NCBI GenBank assembly: GCA_002748665.1
Contig: PDTB01000015.1
Span: 124,001 to 188,000 of the forward strand
Length of the DNA stretch: 64,000 nucleotides
From: Dethiosulfovibrio peptidovorans
GTDB taxonomy: Bacteria; Synergistota; Synergistia; Synergistales; Dethiosulfovibrionaceae
Direction: 5' to 3'
Part shown: piece by piece, positions 1 through 8,759 of the stretch
How positions within the stretch are numbered: position 1 is the first letter of the stretch
Layout of the letters: every line of letters begins with the position of its first letter
Notes under the pieces: generated by a model
Told to the model about the DNA's origin: nothing
The model's input: only the letters and a program-made list of their open reading frames with translations
Databases searched by the model: none
Translations under genes and position numbers: made by a program

Positions 1-2
1 GA

Positions 3-119
3 GCCCAGGAGTTTTTCCTGTCCCGATCAGTTCAGCTCACGTCCCAACGCTGGGAAGGCCGCCGCTGGATTTTCCGTCCTCTGGAAGGAGCCGCCAGAAT
101 CCTCAGTCCCCTTCTATAA
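3..119 (+). CDS. C-terminal end of a truncated protein, possibly cardiolipin synthase
   Basis: The window opens inside a reading frame that stays open from base 3 to a TAA at 117-119, giving 38 residues rich in Arg, Trp and Leu. It ends in an arrangement like E-G-A-A-R-I-L-S-P-L-L. An ending of this kind, after W-x-G-R and R-P-L-E motifs, resembles the C-terminus of phospholipase-D-type cardiolipin synthases, but the piece is far too short to prove it. The other two plus frames are also open over this stretch, so the frame choice rests on composition alone. Treat as a partial gene of uncertain identity. Confidence 0.3.
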   Translation, partial: AQEFFLSRSVQLTSQRWEGRRWIFRPLEGAARILSPLL

Positions 120-135
120 ATCTATAAAATTGAGC

Positions 136-163
136 TTGAAAAAAACAGCCAAAGTGGTACAAT
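136..163 (+). promoter_or_regulatory. Putative promoter of the DAACS carrier gene
   Basis: TTGAAA at 136-141 and TACAAT at 158-163 are separated by 16 bp, with an A/T-rich tract after it. The element lies about 90 bp upstream of the carrier start and reads towards it. It fits a sigma70-type promoter; the assignment is by pattern only. Confidence 0.5.
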
Positions 164-255
164 ATATAATAATTAAAAGAAAGCTCTTTGATTAGCTATT
201 GACGGGATTTTTGGGAGTTAGTCTCTACATAATTTCATAATCAGGAGGGATTTTC

Positions 256-1467
256 ATGCAGGACAAGAAAAAAATAGGGCTTCTTCCACGACTCATCATC
301 GCTATCATCGCAGGTATCCTCATAGGCAGCTTCACACCCGAGCATGTGGTTCGGGCTTTTGCGACTTTCAACAGCATTTTCGGGAACTTCCTCGGCTTCG
401 CTATCCCCCTGATCATCGTGGGGTTCGTGGCTCCGGGCATCGGAGACCTGGGCTCAAACGCCGGAAAAATCCTGGGTATGACCGTAGCCATCGCCTACGG
501 ATCAACGATTTTTGCCGGGACATTGGCCTTTTTTGTGGACAGCACATTTTTTCCTCAACTGCTTAAAATCGGTGCGATGACCAGCAACGCAGCAGCTCAC
601 GGAAACCCTGAGGAGGCGCTTCTCGCCCCCTTCTTCAAGGTTGAGATGCCTCCAATCATGGGGGTCATGACGGCTCTTCTCATGGCCTTTACACTGGGTA
701 TTGGCATGGCAGCTATCAACGGCACTAAGCTGAACGAGGTGATGCATGAATTTCAGAGGATCATCGAGAAGCTCATCTCGTCCATCATCATCCCACTCCT
801 GCCCCTGCACATCTGCGGGATCTTCGCTAACATGACCTATGCCGGCGAGGTTCAGACTATCATGTCGGTGTTCATTAAGGTCTACGCCGTGATCATAGCT
901 CTCCACATCGGGATGATCCTGATACAGTACGTCATCGCCGGATCCATAGCGGGAGTCAATCCCTTCTTAGCCATCAAGAACATGCTCCCCGCCTACTTCA
1001 CAGCCATCGGGACCCAGTCCTCGGCAGCCACCATCCCGGTGACCCTGGGGCAAACCAAGATAAACGGTGTCCGAGAAGATGTGGCCGACTTCGTCGTTCC
1101 TTTGTGCGCCACCATCCACCTTTCGGGGAGTACCATCACCCTGACAAGCTGTGCTATGGCCGTTATGATGCTTCATGGTATGAACGTATCCTTCGCCACT
1201 ATTTTTCCCTTCGTCATGATGCTGGGTATCTGCATGGTGGCCGCTCCGGGCGTCCCAGGAGGGGCTGTCATGGCCGCTTTGGGGGTTCTGGAATCCATGC
1301 TCCACTTCAGCCCGACCATGTTGTCTCTCATGATCGCCCTGTACCTGGCTCAGGACAGCTTCGGCACGGCGTGTAACGTCACTGGTGACGGTGCCATTGC
1401 TCTGCTGGTCAATAAGCTGACGGGAAAGACCACGACTACACATACAACAGGCAGTAACACTGCATAA
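256..1467 (+). CDS. Dicarboxylate/amino acid:cation symporter (DAACS family), possibly Ser/Thr-specific
   Basis: Inner-membrane secondary carrier of 403 aa, the usual DAACS length, predicted to import an amino acid or dicarboxylate with Na+ or H+. Hydrophobic segments run through the whole protein. The re-entrant-loop signature appears as G-T-Q-S-S-A-A-T-I-P in the C-terminal half, matching the serine-rich hairpin motif of GltP/SstT proteins. A late G-D-G-A-I segment fits the last substrate-binding helix. The ATG at 256 follows an AGGAGGG Shine-Dalgarno. A strong terminator separates it from the next gene, an SDR-type threonine dehydrogenase. That neighbour suggests serine/threonine uptake (SstT-like), but the substrate is an inference from context. 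Confidence 0.88.
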   Translation: MQDKKKIGLLPRLIIAIIAGILIGSFTPEHVVRAFATFNSIFGNFLGFAIPLIIVGFVAPGIGDLGSNAGKILGMTVAIAYGSTIFAGTLAFFVDSTFFPQLLKIGAMTSNAAAHGNPEEALLAPFFKVEMPPIMGVMTALLMAFTLGIGMAAINGTKLNEVMHEFQRIIEKLISSIIIPLLPLHICGIFANMTYAGEVQTIMSVFIKVYAVIIALHIGMILIQYVIAGSIAGVNPFLAIKNMLPAYFTAIGTQSSAATIPVTLGQTKINGVREDVADFVVPLCATIHLSGSTITLTSCAMAVMMLHGMNVSFATIFPFVMMLGICMVAAPGVPGGAVMAALGVLESMLHFSPTMLSLMIALYLAQDSFGTACNVTGDGAIALLVNKLTGKTTTTHTTGSNTA

Positions 1468-1477
1468 CAAGAGGTTC

Positions 1478-1507
1478 GGGGGAGAGTTTTCCTCTCCCCC
1501 CTTTTTT
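1478..1507 (+). terminator. Rho-independent terminator
   Basis: A 9-bp G/C-rich stem (GGGGGAGAG paired with CTCTCCCCC) with a short loop is followed by a run of T at 1502-1507, directly after the carrier stop codon. Confidence 0.9.
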
Positions 1508-1558
1508 ATGGCCGTATGGCCACATGTGCTCTACAGATGTTGAAAGGAGATATGTATC

Positions 1559-2515
1559 ATGAAAAGGATCGTAGTCACGGGTGGGCTTGGTCAGATCGGC
1601 GTCGAGCTGATTCGCCGTCTGAGGCAGGAGTATGGCACCGACCTCGTGCTGGCTACCGACGTTAAATCCCAAGGAGCGGACAAACTCGGTCAGGGCCCCT
1701 TCGAGCTTCTGGACGTTCGTGACGGACAGGCCCTGGCGAATGTCGTGAAAAAGCATCGAGCCAACACGGTCGTTCACCTGGCGGGGATCCTCTCAGCCAA
1801 CGCCGAAAAGAACCCTCAGTTTGCATGGGCAGTGAACATGAACGGGCTCTATAACGCCCTTGAGGTTGCCAGGCAGGAGAACTGCTCCTTCTTCTTCCCC
1901 AGCTCTATCGCCGCCTTTGGCCCCGGGACCCCCTCAGATAAGACCCCTCAGGACACCATTCAGAGGCCTAATACGATTTACGGGGTGGCCAAGGTTGCCG
2001 GAGAACTTCTGTGCGACTACTATCATCACAAGTACGGCCTGGATACTCGAGGTGTACGGTTTCCGGGGCTCATCTCCTACGACACCCTGCCCGGCGGAGG
2101 GACAACCGATTACGCCGTCCACATCTATTACGACGCCGTCTCCAAGGGACGATACACGAGCTTCATCGCTCAGGGAACTTACATGGACATGATGTATATG
2201 CCCGACGCCCTCAACGGGGTGATCCAGCTCATGGAGGCCGATCCCAAGCGATTAAAACATCGATGCTGCTTCAACATCACCGCCATGAGTTTTGAGCCCG
2301 GGGAGTTGGCATCGGCCATCGCCCAGCACGTACCGGGGTTTATCCTCGACTACGCAGTGGACCCGAAACGCCAGGCTTACGCCGAGTCATGGCCCAACTC
2401 CATCGACGACAGTGCCGCCCGAGAGGAGTGGGACTGGAACCCGAAGTATGACCTGGAGACAATGACCGTCGATATGCTGGAGAAGCTCCAAGCCAAAACG
2501 AAGGAAACGGACTAA
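1559..2515 (+). CDS. L-threonine 3-dehydrogenase, SDR (epimerase-like) type
   Basis: NAD-dependent oxidation of L-threonine to 2-amino-3-ketobutyrate, which is then cleaved to glycine and acetyl-CoA. The 318-aa protein starts with the Rossmann motif T-G-G-L-G-Q-I-G (residues 6-13). It has the catalytic Y-x-x-x-K as Y-G-V-A-K, and the segment P-G-L-I-S-Y followed by a Gly-rich T-T-D-Y-A. The latter is characteristic of the short-chain threonine dehydrogenases rather than of UDP-sugar epimerases, as is the W-P-N-S-I-D-D near the C-terminus. The ATG follows an AAAGGAG site. Placed behind a DAACS carrier, it points to threonine uptake and catabolism. No 2-amino-3-ketobutyrate CoA ligase (kbl) is present in the window. 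Confidence 0.88.
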   Translation: MKRIVVTGGLGQIGVELIRRLRQEYGTDLVLATDVKSQGADKLGQGPFELLDVRDGQALANVVKKHRANTVVHLAGILSANAEKNPQFAWAVNMNGLYNALEVARQENCSFFFPSSIAAFGPGTPSDKTPQDTIQRPNTIYGVAKVAGELLCDYYHHKYGLDTRGVRFPGLISYDTLPGGGTTDYAVHIYYDAVSKGRYTSFIAQGTYMDMMYMPDALNGVIQLMEADPKRLKHRCCFNITAMSFEPGELASAIAQHVPGFILDYAVDPKRQAYAESWPNSIDDSAAREEWDWNPKYDLETMTVDMLEKLQAKTKETD

Positions 2516-2547
2516 CCGCAAATCAACTCAATCTCACCGATGCTTCG

Positions 2548-2586
2548 ACCGCCTCCTCGGCTACGTCAGATAAGGAGGCGGTTTTG
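2548..2586 (+). terminator. Intrinsic terminator after threonine dehydrogenase
   Basis: ACCGCCTCC at 2548-2556 pairs with GGAGGCGGT at 2574-2582 across a 17-nt loop, followed by TTTT. Confidence 0.75.
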
Positions 2587-2604
2587 GGGTTGTTCTGTCT
2601 CTAC

Positions 2605-2633
2605 TTGACAACTACCGAGTTGGCGACCACAAT
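2605..2633 (+). promoter_or_regulatory. Putative promoter of the SPFH/zinc-ribbon module
   Basis: TTGACA at 2605-2610 and CACAAT at 2628-2633 with a 17-bp spacer lie about 45 bp before the first gene of the module. The -35 is perfect and the -10 is weak. Confidence 0.45.
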
Positions 2634-2678
2634 ACACTTGGTGTTATGAATACCGAGTATAAACGAGGAGGACTTTTC

Positions 2679-3302
2679 ATGAACTGCAAACATTGCGGTG
2701 CGCCCCTCCACGCAGGAGACGAAGCGTGTACCTATTGTGGATCTCCGACGGCACTGGGTGTAGCAAACCAGCAAAAGAGACTGGAGCAGGAAAAAAAAGC
2801 GGCTTTGCTGCCCATGAAAGCCGTTGGTCCAGGGATGATTATTTGCCTCTGCCTGGTAACCATCGGGCTCTACAGCCCGATTTGGTATTTGCTCAGGAAA
2901 AAATCCCTGGAGCGTCTCTCTCCTCACAACCGTCTATCCCCCTTTCTCCTGTGGCTCTACCTGGCGGTGTCCGTGGCCTTTATCGTCTTCCCTCAACTCC
3001 CCAAGGAGGAAATCAGGGAAGCCCTGGGACCGGAGGTTCATGAGCATATCTTCACAGTGCTTATGTTGTTGATGCCGGGACTTTCCATCTGGCTCGCTTT
3101 TCAGACGCAGCGAATGCTTCAGAACTATGCCTCCGCATTTATGGAGAGGAAGATGGTGATCAATACCGTTGCCTCCTCAGGGCTGGCTCTGGTCTTTTTC
3201 GGCGTGATCTACCTTCAGCTTCAGATCAACAAGATGATCGATATGGAAATTCTCAATCCCGAACTCTCAACAAGTGTACACTCTTTACGAAAGCGCAGGT
3301 GA
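2679..3302 (+). CDS. Zinc-ribbon membrane protein, DUF4234-like
   Basis: Protein of 207 aa. Residues 3-21 hold a zinc ribbon (C-K-H-C ... C-T-Y-C). About four hydrophobic segments follow, the first with the T-I-G-L-Y-S-P-I-W-Y pattern typical of DUF4234 membrane proteins. I chose the ATG at 2679 rather than the one at 2646 because an AGGAGG site lies just upstream of 2679 and the zinc ribbon then begins at the N-terminus. First gene of a three-gene plus-strand unit with an SPFH protein 6 bp downstream. Function unknown. Zinc-ribbon membrane proteins beside SPFH proteins are known from the Bacillus ydjFGHI envelope-stress locus, so a role in membrane stress is an inference. Confidence 0.7.
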   Translation: MNCKHCGAPLHAGDEACTYCGSPTALGVANQQKRLEQEKKAALLPMKAVGPGMIICLCLVTIGLYSPIWYLLRKKSLERLSPHNRLSPFLLWLYLAVSVAFIVFPQLPKEEIREALGPEVHEHIFTVLMLLMPGLSIWLAFQTQRMLQNYASAFMERKMVINTVASSGLALVFFGVIYLQLQINKMIDMEILNPELSTSVHSLRKRR

Positions 3303-3308
3303 GCAACC

Positions 3309-4502
3309 ATGGCTATTATCCAAGTCGTTGAGTGGGACAAGGATCTGGACCCCTCAGCGGTGTTTGCGTGGCGGTACGAGGATCCCAAAGACCCCAAAAA
3401 GAGCGACGCTCTGGGCAACTGGACCCAGCTCGTGGTCCACGAATCCCAAGAGGCTGTCCTTTTTCGGGATGGCAAGGCGTTGGATCTCTTTGGTCCGGGA
3501 CGATATACCCTGTCTACGGACAATGTTCCCATGCTTCAAACCCTGATCAACCTGCCTACCGGCGGAGAGTCACCCTTCAAAGCCTCCGTGTGGTTCGTCA
3601 ACAAGCTGAACATCCTGGACATCAAGTGGGGGACCCCCACGCCCCTCCTCCTGCGGGATCCTGAGTACAGTATCGCCATCCCAGTTCGGGCTTTTGGTCA
3701 GTTCGGGATCCAGATCCATGACAGCCGTAAGCTCCTGATCAAGCTGGTGGGGAGTCGCCCGTGGCTGAGTCGGGATGACTTGCTGAGTTCCTTTCGAGGA
3801 CTGATCCTGAGTCATATGGGTGATTTGATCGCGACGTATATATCGGAGAAAAAAATTAATATTTTTGACATCAGTGTCTATCTGAAGGATATGTCCCAAG
3901 ACGCTGTGGAAGAGGTCCGACCTCTATTCGAGGAATACGGCATCAGGCCGCTCAGCTTTTTCATCGATTCGGTGAACGTTCCCGACGACGATGAAGGGGT
4001 TCAGGAACTGCGCAAGGCCATGAGCGAACGAGCCCGAATGAACGTGATCGGATACAATTACCAGCAGCAGCGATCTTTCGACACCATGGAAAAAATGGCC
4101 GAGTCTTCGGGCCAGGGCGGCAACCCCCTGATGGGTGCCGGAATGGGACTGGGTGCCGGAATGGGACTGGGCGGTGCCTTCGGACAGATGGCCTCCCAGA
4201 TGGGGCAGAATCTCAACGTTGCCCCCCAACCGGCTCAGGAGGAAGCTACCCGTTCGTGCCCCGCATGTGGCAAGCCCTGCGCCAAAGGGCGATTTTGTCC
4301 CTTCTGTGGGGCACCTTTGGTGCCCAGTTGCCCGTCCTGTGGAGCCGAGGTAAGCCCAAACGCCCGATTCTGTGCGAAATGCGGCACCCCCCTTCAAAAG
4401 ACGTGTTCCTGCGGAGCCACGTTGACTCCGGGAGTGCGTTTCTGTGCTCAGTGCGGCAAGAGTACGGCTACAGACACCCAGCCTCAGGGCTCGAGCGAGT
4501 GA
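3309..4502 (+). CDS. SPFH-domain protein with C-terminal zinc ribbons (YdjI-like)
   Basis: The 397-aa protein has an N-terminal SPFH (band 7/stomatin-like) domain over about residues 25-250, a Gly/Met-rich linker (G-A-G-M-G-L repeated, about residues 275-300), and a Cys-rich tail. The tail carries successive C-x-x-C pairs, such as C-P-A-C ... C-P-F-C and C-P-S-C ... C-A-K-C, forming two to three zinc ribbons. There is no N-terminal membrane anchor, as in Bacillus YdjI, where partner membrane proteins recruit it. The genes on both sides encode membrane proteins and could play that part. Databases often call such proteins 'virion core protein' by distant similarity; nothing here is viral. Precise role unknown, probably membrane organisation or stress. 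Confidence 0.8.
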   Translation: MAIIQVVEWDKDLDPSAVFAWRYEDPKDPKKSDALGNWTQLVVHESQEAVLFRDGKALDLFGPGRYTLSTDNVPMLQTLINLPTGGESPFKASVWFVNKLNILDIKWGTPTPLLLRDPEYSIAIPVRAFGQFGIQIHDSRKLLIKLVGSRPWLSRDDLLSSFRGLILSHMGDLIATYISEKKINIFDISVYLKDMSQDAVEEVRPLFEEYGIRPLSFFIDSVNVPDDDEGVQELRKAMSERARMNVIGYNYQQQRSFDTMEKMAESSGQGGNPLMGAGMGLGAGMGLGGAFGQMASQMGQNLNVAPQPAQEEATRSCPACGKPCAKGRFCPFCGAPLVPSCPSCGAEVSPNARFCAKCGTPLQKTCSCGATLTPGVRFCAQCGKSTATDTQPQGSSE

Positions 4503-4526
4503 CGATGAGGAAAGGACAGACAGCAT

Positions 4527-5276
4527 ATGAGTTCAACAACTAACAAGCTCCGACAGGTTTTCAACCTTTTTCTTCTCTTGCTGCTCGTCTCCACCATAAC
4601 GGGAGTTTTCGTCTGGCTTTTGACGACTCCGGAAGATCGGGGAACCACCTTCTGGTTTTCTATGGGGTTCCTGGGTTTCGCGGCCCTGCTGGGCACCCTG
4701 TTAGCATCCCGCATTGCCCTCAGAGGGAATCGAGGAGCAGAGATCCCTCACGGGTTCTCTCACCTCTATTTTCTCGTGTTGTATTTCATCTTCGTCATCG
4801 TCATGGCGATAGCGAACGTGTGGGTCAGGTTTTCTGTCACCACGTACTTTCTCATCCATGCAGGAGGAGTGGGCATCTTTCTGATACCTCTGCTCATGAG
4901 CAATATGGCCATGCTCCGCCTGAGCGGAGACGACCGAAAGGCTGTTCGCCGGGGAGGCTACGTCCTGAAGGACCACGCCACCCAGGTAGAGGCCCTGCTC
5001 CAGGATCTGAGAGGCAACGAGGAAAGCGTGGATGACCTCCGGGCCTCTCTCAAACGGCTGGCCGAGTCCCTCCGATATTCAGATCCGACCCCAGGCCCTG
5101 AGGAGACCGAGATAGAGCTGTCTCAAGCGATAAACCGGCTGACCCAAGCGTTTCAAACATTGGCAACGGTATCGGAGGACGGCCAGGCATCCTCCCAAAT
5201 CAAGCCCCAAGAGGCCTGCACCCTGGCGGAACGAGCCCTTGCTGCCCGTAACGAGACGGTTCTCCGCACCAAATAA
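4527..5276 (+). CDS. Four-TM membrane protein with C-terminal coiled coil, function unknown
   Basis: Protein of 249 aa with four predicted transmembrane segments in residues 1-130, followed by a charged, helical cytoplasmic region (about 145-245) with heptad-like leucines. I do not recognise a family. The ATG follows an AGGAAAG site 24 bp after the SPFH gene, so it is probably co-transcribed as the third member of the module. The coiled coil could dock the SPFH protein; this is speculation from context. Confidence 0.6.
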   Translation: MSSTTNKLRQVFNLFLLLLLVSTITGVFVWLLTTPEDRGTTFWFSMGFLGFAALLGTLLASRIALRGNRGAEIPHGFSHLYFLVLYFIFVIVMAIANVWVRFSVTTYFLIHAGGVGIFLIPLLMSNMAMLRLSGDDRKAVRRGGYVLKDHATQVEALLQDLRGNEESVDDLRASLKRLAESLRYSDPTPGPEETEIELSQAINRLTQAFQTLATVSEDGQASSQIKPQEACTLAERALAARNETVLRTK

Positions 5277-5280
5277 GGGA

Positions 5281-5320
5281 TAAAAAAACCGGATCAAGGC
5301 GATACTCTGCCTTGATCCGG
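5281..5320 (-). terminator. Intrinsic terminator of the dctPQM-ilvD operon
   Basis: CCGGATCAAGGC (5289-5300) pairs perfectly with GCCTTGATCCGG (5309-5320). Read on the minus strand, the hairpin is followed by seven T, right after the ilvD stop. It may also slow plus-strand transcripts leaving the SPFH module, but there is no T-run in that direction. Confidence 0.92.
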
Positions 5321-5325
5321 CGTGG

Positions 5326-6993
5326 TCAATTCTGTAACACAGCGCCTTTATCGCCTGAGGTCACGAAAGATCTGTAGCGCTCCAGATAGGATGTCTCTCC
5401 AGACTTCATAAGAGGTATCCAGTTCTTTCGACGACGTTCAAGCTCTTCAGGCTCCACCATAAGGTCAAGTCTGCGTTCTGGAATGTCTATCAGTATCTCG
5501 TCGCCTTCACGGACCAACCCCAGAGGGCCTCCCGCAGCAGCCTCCGGTGATATATGACCGATTGAGGCTCCTCTGGTGGCTCCGGAGAAACGACCATCGG
5601 TAACGAGTGCCACCGACTCTCCCTGACCTCTGCCCATTATCGCTGAGGTTGGAGCCAGCATTTCCCTCATGCCAGGACCGCCCTTAGGCCCCTCGTTACG
5701 TATGACCACGATGTCTCCGTCCGATATGCAGCCATCCATGATGGCCTTTCCCGCCTCTTCCTCCGACTCGAATACCCTGGCGGGGCCTCTATGTCGAAGC
5801 ATCTCAGGGGCTACGGCGGTCTGTTTGACCACAGCCCCATCGGGCGCCAGAGTACCCTTGAGGACAGCGATTCCACCTTCAGGATCGACGGGATCAGAGA
5901 CAGGACGTATTACGGAACGGTCCCCAATCTTTGCTCTGGAGACGTTTTCGGCCACAGTATGCCCCGTACATGTGACCGATTCACCGTGAACAAGACCAGC
6001 GTTCAGAAGCTCCTTAAGGACGGCCTGAATCCCCCCCGCTCTCCAGAGATCTTCCATGTGGTATTTCCCTCCGGGACTCATGCTGCACAGATGAGGGGTT
6101 CTCCGGCTTATGGTGTCCATTTCATCCAGAGAGAGATCGATACCAGCAGCGTGGGCAATTGCCGGAAGATGGAGAGCCGTGTTCGTCGATCCACCCAGGG
6201 CCATGTCAACGGCGATGGCGTTCTCGAAGGCCTCTTTCGTAAGGATGTCGCTGGGACATAGACTCTTTCTCACCAACTCCATGATCTGCCTTCCGGCATC
6301 CTTGGCCAGACGATCCCTCGCGGCAAACACGGCAGGGATGCTCCCGTTCCAGGGAAGAGCCAACCCCAGAGCCTCCATCATGCAGTTCATCGTGTTGGCA
6401 GTAAACATGCCCGAACATGAGCCGCAGGTCGGACAGGCGGAATTCTCGAGCTCCAACAGATCCTCGTCCGATATTTCCCCGACCACCCTCTTTCCCACTG
6501 CCTCGAAGACGGTGCTCAGATCAGTCGAAGATCCGTTCCCCAATCCAGCCAACATAGCACCGCCACTCACCACGATAGAGGGGATGTCCAACGTAGCCGC
6601 AGCCATCGCCATGGCAGGAATGATTTTGTCGCAGTTTGTGATCAGTACAAGACCGTCCAAGCCGTGAGCCCGGGTCATCAGTTCGATGGAGTCCTTGATC
6701 AGCTCCCTGCTCGGCAGAGAAAATTTCATTCCTCCGTGTCCCATAGCGATACCATCACAAACTCCTATAACAGGAAATTCAAGAGGAAGTCCTCCGGCAG
6801 CGTAGACTCCGGCCTTAACAGCTCCGGCGATCCGGTTCAGATGTATATGTCCTGGAATGATCGAGTTGTAGGCGTTCACTACACCTACCCAGGGACGCTC
6901 AATCTCCCAATCGGTGTAGCCATTAGCTTTCATTAAAGATCTGTGAGGAGACCTCTCAAGACCTTTTTTTACTAAATCACTGTTCAAAATCAA
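5326..6993 (-). CDS. ilvD: Dihydroxy-acid dehydratase family protein (IlvD/Edd)
   Basis: The 555-aa sequence matches clostridial/archaeal-length DHAD, which dehydrates 2,3-dihydroxy acids to 2-keto acids in valine/isoleucine synthesis. Cluster-binding Cys lie in N-C-D-K and in A-C-P-T-C-G-S-C. The position that is Cys in plant-type [2Fe-2S] enzymes is Gly here (I-P-G-H-I-H-L), as in E. coli, which predicts an oxygen-labile [4Fe-4S] cluster. The active-site D-G-R-F-S-G is intact. The start is TTG at 6993 behind an AGGGGG site. It lies only 13 bp after dctM in the same operon, and no other ilv gene is near. A catabolic role on the acid imported by the TRAP system (sugar acid or dihydroxy acid) is therefore a real alternative. 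Confidence 0.85.
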   Translation of the reverse strand: MILNSDLVKKGLERSPHRSLMKANGYTDWEIERPWVGVVNAYNSIIPGHIHLNRIAGAVKAGVYAAGGLPLEFPVIGVCDGIAMGHGGMKFSLPSRELIKDSIELMTRAHGLDGLVLITNCDKIIPAMAMAAATLDIPSIVVSGGAMLAGLGNGSSTDLSTVFEAVGKRVVGEISDEDLLELENSACPTCGSCSGMFTANTMNCMMEALGLALPWNGSIPAVFAARDRLAKDAGRQIMELVRKSLCPSDILTKEAFENAIAVDMALGGSTNTALHLPAIAHAAGIDLSLDEMDTISRRTPHLCSMSPGGKYHMEDLWRAGGIQAVLKELLNAGLVHGESVTCTGHTVAENVSRAKIGDRSVIRPVSDPVDPEGGIAVLKGTLAPDGAVVKQTAVAPEMLRHRGPARVFESEEEAGKAIMDGCISDGDIVVIRNEGPKGGPGMREMLAPTSAIMGRGQGESVALVTDGRFSGATRGASIGHISPEAAAGGPLGLVREGDEILIDIPERRLDLMVEPEELERRRKNWIPLMKSGETSYLERYRSFVTSGDKGAVLQN

Positions 6994-7006
6994 GTTCCCC
7001 CTCTCA

Positions 7007-8284
7007 CTAACCCCATATCAAGTTCGGAAGAAAGACGGTGAACCACGGCACATACGTCGTCAGAAGCAGCACGGCCACGAGAACCAGGACCATTGGGATT
7101 ATCGGACGGCTTATCTCCTCCACAGAGAGCCCTGTGATCGCACTGGCCACGTAGATATCTATGGCAACTGGAGGCGTCGCCATACCAATGGCCAGACCAA
7201 CCGCTATCATGACGCCGAAGTGGATCAGGTTGCCCCCCATCTGTATGACCGTCGGCAAGAATATAGGGGTCAGTATTATCAGGGCAGAGGCAGTTTCCAT
7301 GACCATCCCGGCCAGCAGCACCACCACGAGGATCATGAGGTAGACCATAGCCTGGTTACCTCCCGCCAACCCCAACAGCACATGCGCAACCTCTTCCGGG
7401 ACCTCATAAAACGCCAGCCCCCAACCGAAAAGCTTGGACGTAGCGATGATAAACATTATCAGAGAGGAGGTCACACCGGCCCCGACCACCAAGCGATAGA
7501 ATTTCTTGAAATCGATGGAACGGTAGACGAAAAAAGCGACCCCCAGCGAGTACACGACAGCGATAGCTGCGGCCTCCGACGGAGTGAAGAAGCCGGAGAA
7601 AATGCCTCCAAGGATTATTACAGGGGTCATAAGCCCCCAAAGGGCTTCCCTGAAACGCCGCATTTTCTCCTCTCCTGACACCGGATCGACGGCAGGATAG
7701 TGCCTCTTTTGGGCAACCCAGAGCGCCAGAGCGATCAGCCCCGTTCCCATGAGAGCCCCGGGAATGAAACCTCCCATAAAAAGCTTCGCCACAGATTCTC
7801 CCGCAATGACGGCGTACAAGACCATCGGTACGCTCGGCGGAATGACCACTCCAATGGTTCCCGAGGCCGCTATAAGGGCTGCGGAAAAATCCAGATCATA
7901 TCCCTTTTCCTCAAGCTCAGGCAGGAGGGCCGTCCCTACCGCAGCGGTCGTCGCAGCTCCTGAACCGGAGATAGCCGCTATGAACATAGAGGAGACGGTC
8001 GAGACTATGGACAGACCACCTCGTATCCTTCCGAGAGAGGCTTCCGCAAAGGCCACTATCCTCTCCGAGATCCCTCCCTTGGCCAGGATGTCTCCGGCAA
8101 GGATGAAAAAAGGAATGGCCACGAGGGCAAACGAGTTATTTCCAGTAAACATCATCTGAGGCACCATCTGCAGCGGCAGATCGTTCAGCAGAAGGACCAG
8201 AGTAGCAGCGATACCTATCGCCAGAGCTATAGGTATACCCAAAACCATCAACAGGAAAAAGACGCCACCAAGGACAAGTCCCAT
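7007..8284 (-). CDS. dctM: TRAP transporter large permease, DctM family
   Basis: The 425-aa protein has roughly 12 transmembrane segments and the length usual for DctM, the ion-coupled transport subunit of tripartite ATP-independent periplasmic transporters. Typical family features are [11 protein letters not shown] in the first half and A-T-P-P-V-A-I in the second. Its ATG overlaps the dctQ stop by one base (TGATG), so the two are translationally coupled. It works with DctP (periplasmic capture) and DctQ (small membrane subunit) encoded upstream; ilvD follows 13 bp downstream. Confidence 0.93.
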   Translation of the reverse strand: MGLVLGGVFFLLMVLGIPIALAIGIAATLVLLLNDLPLQMVPQMMFTGNNSFALVAIPFFILAGDILAKGGISERIVAFAEASLGRIRGGLSIVSTVSSMFIAAISGSGAATTAAVGTALLPELEEKGYDLDFSAALIAASGTIGVVIPPSVPMVLYAVIAGESVAKLFMGGFIPGALMGTGLIALALWVAQKRHYPAVDPVSGEEKMRRFREALWGLMTPVIILGGIFSGFFTPSEAAAIAVVYSLGVAFFVYRSIDFKKFYRLVVGAGVTSSLIMFIIATSKLFGWGLAFYEVPEEVAHVLLGLAGGNQAMVYLMILVVVLLAGMVMETASALIILTPIFLPTVIQMGGNLIHFGVMIAVGLAIGMATPPVAIDIYVASAITGLSVEEISRPIIPMVLVLVAVLLLTTYVPWFTVFLPNLIWG

Positions 8285-8757
8285 CAGGACTCCTCCTTGA
8301 ACAGCCCTTTAAACCCCGCCACCAGATGAAGGACGACCACGGAACAGAACAGAGGATACATAACGTAGATCCACCTCATGGAAATCCCCAGGGCTGGAGT
8401 CGTCTGGAAAGCCTCGCTCCCCATCAAAGCCCCTCCGTACCATCCCACAATGACGAAAAAGAACAGAGCGAAAACCTGCATGGCAGCGCCTACCGCCAGA
8501 CGAATACGACGGGGAAGTCTCTCGACGAGGAACGTTATAGATATATGACTTCCCCTGTAGAACGCTATCGCCGCTCCTGCCAGAGAGGTTCCTACCAGCA
8601 TAAAGCGGACGAGCTCTTCGGACCATATCAGCGCATCGCCAAATGTCCGGCAGAGTATCTGGGCGCTCGTCAGAACGACCATAGCTATCATCAGGATGAA
8701 CAGCAGAGCTTCACAGAGTTTGTTCACCCTGCTGCTCAACGCCGTCACGAAGGCCAT
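8284..8757 (-). CDS. dctQ: TRAP transporter small permease, DctQ family
   Basis: A 157-aa protein with four hydrophobic segments, the standard DctQ topology and size. The W-S-E-E-L-V-R-F motif after the second segment is the best-conserved DctQ signature and is present. It starts 2 bp after the dctP stop and overlaps dctM by one base. It bridges the substrate-loaded DctP and the DctM channel in the inner membrane. Confidence 0.92.
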   Translation of the reverse strand: MAFVTALSSRVNKLCEALLFILMIAMVVLTSAQILCRTFGDALIWSEELVRFMLVGTSLAGAAIAFYRGSHISITFLVERLPRRIRLAVGAAMQVFALFFFVIVGWYGGALMGSEAFQTTPALGISMRWIYVMYPLFCSVVVLHLVAGFKGLFKEES

Positions 8758-8759
8758 GG

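Noticed and set aside
3309-4502. A viral link for the SPFH protein (often labelled virion core protein)
   Set aside because: The label comes from distant similarity. The SPFH domain and zinc ribbons are cellular and no phage gene is near.
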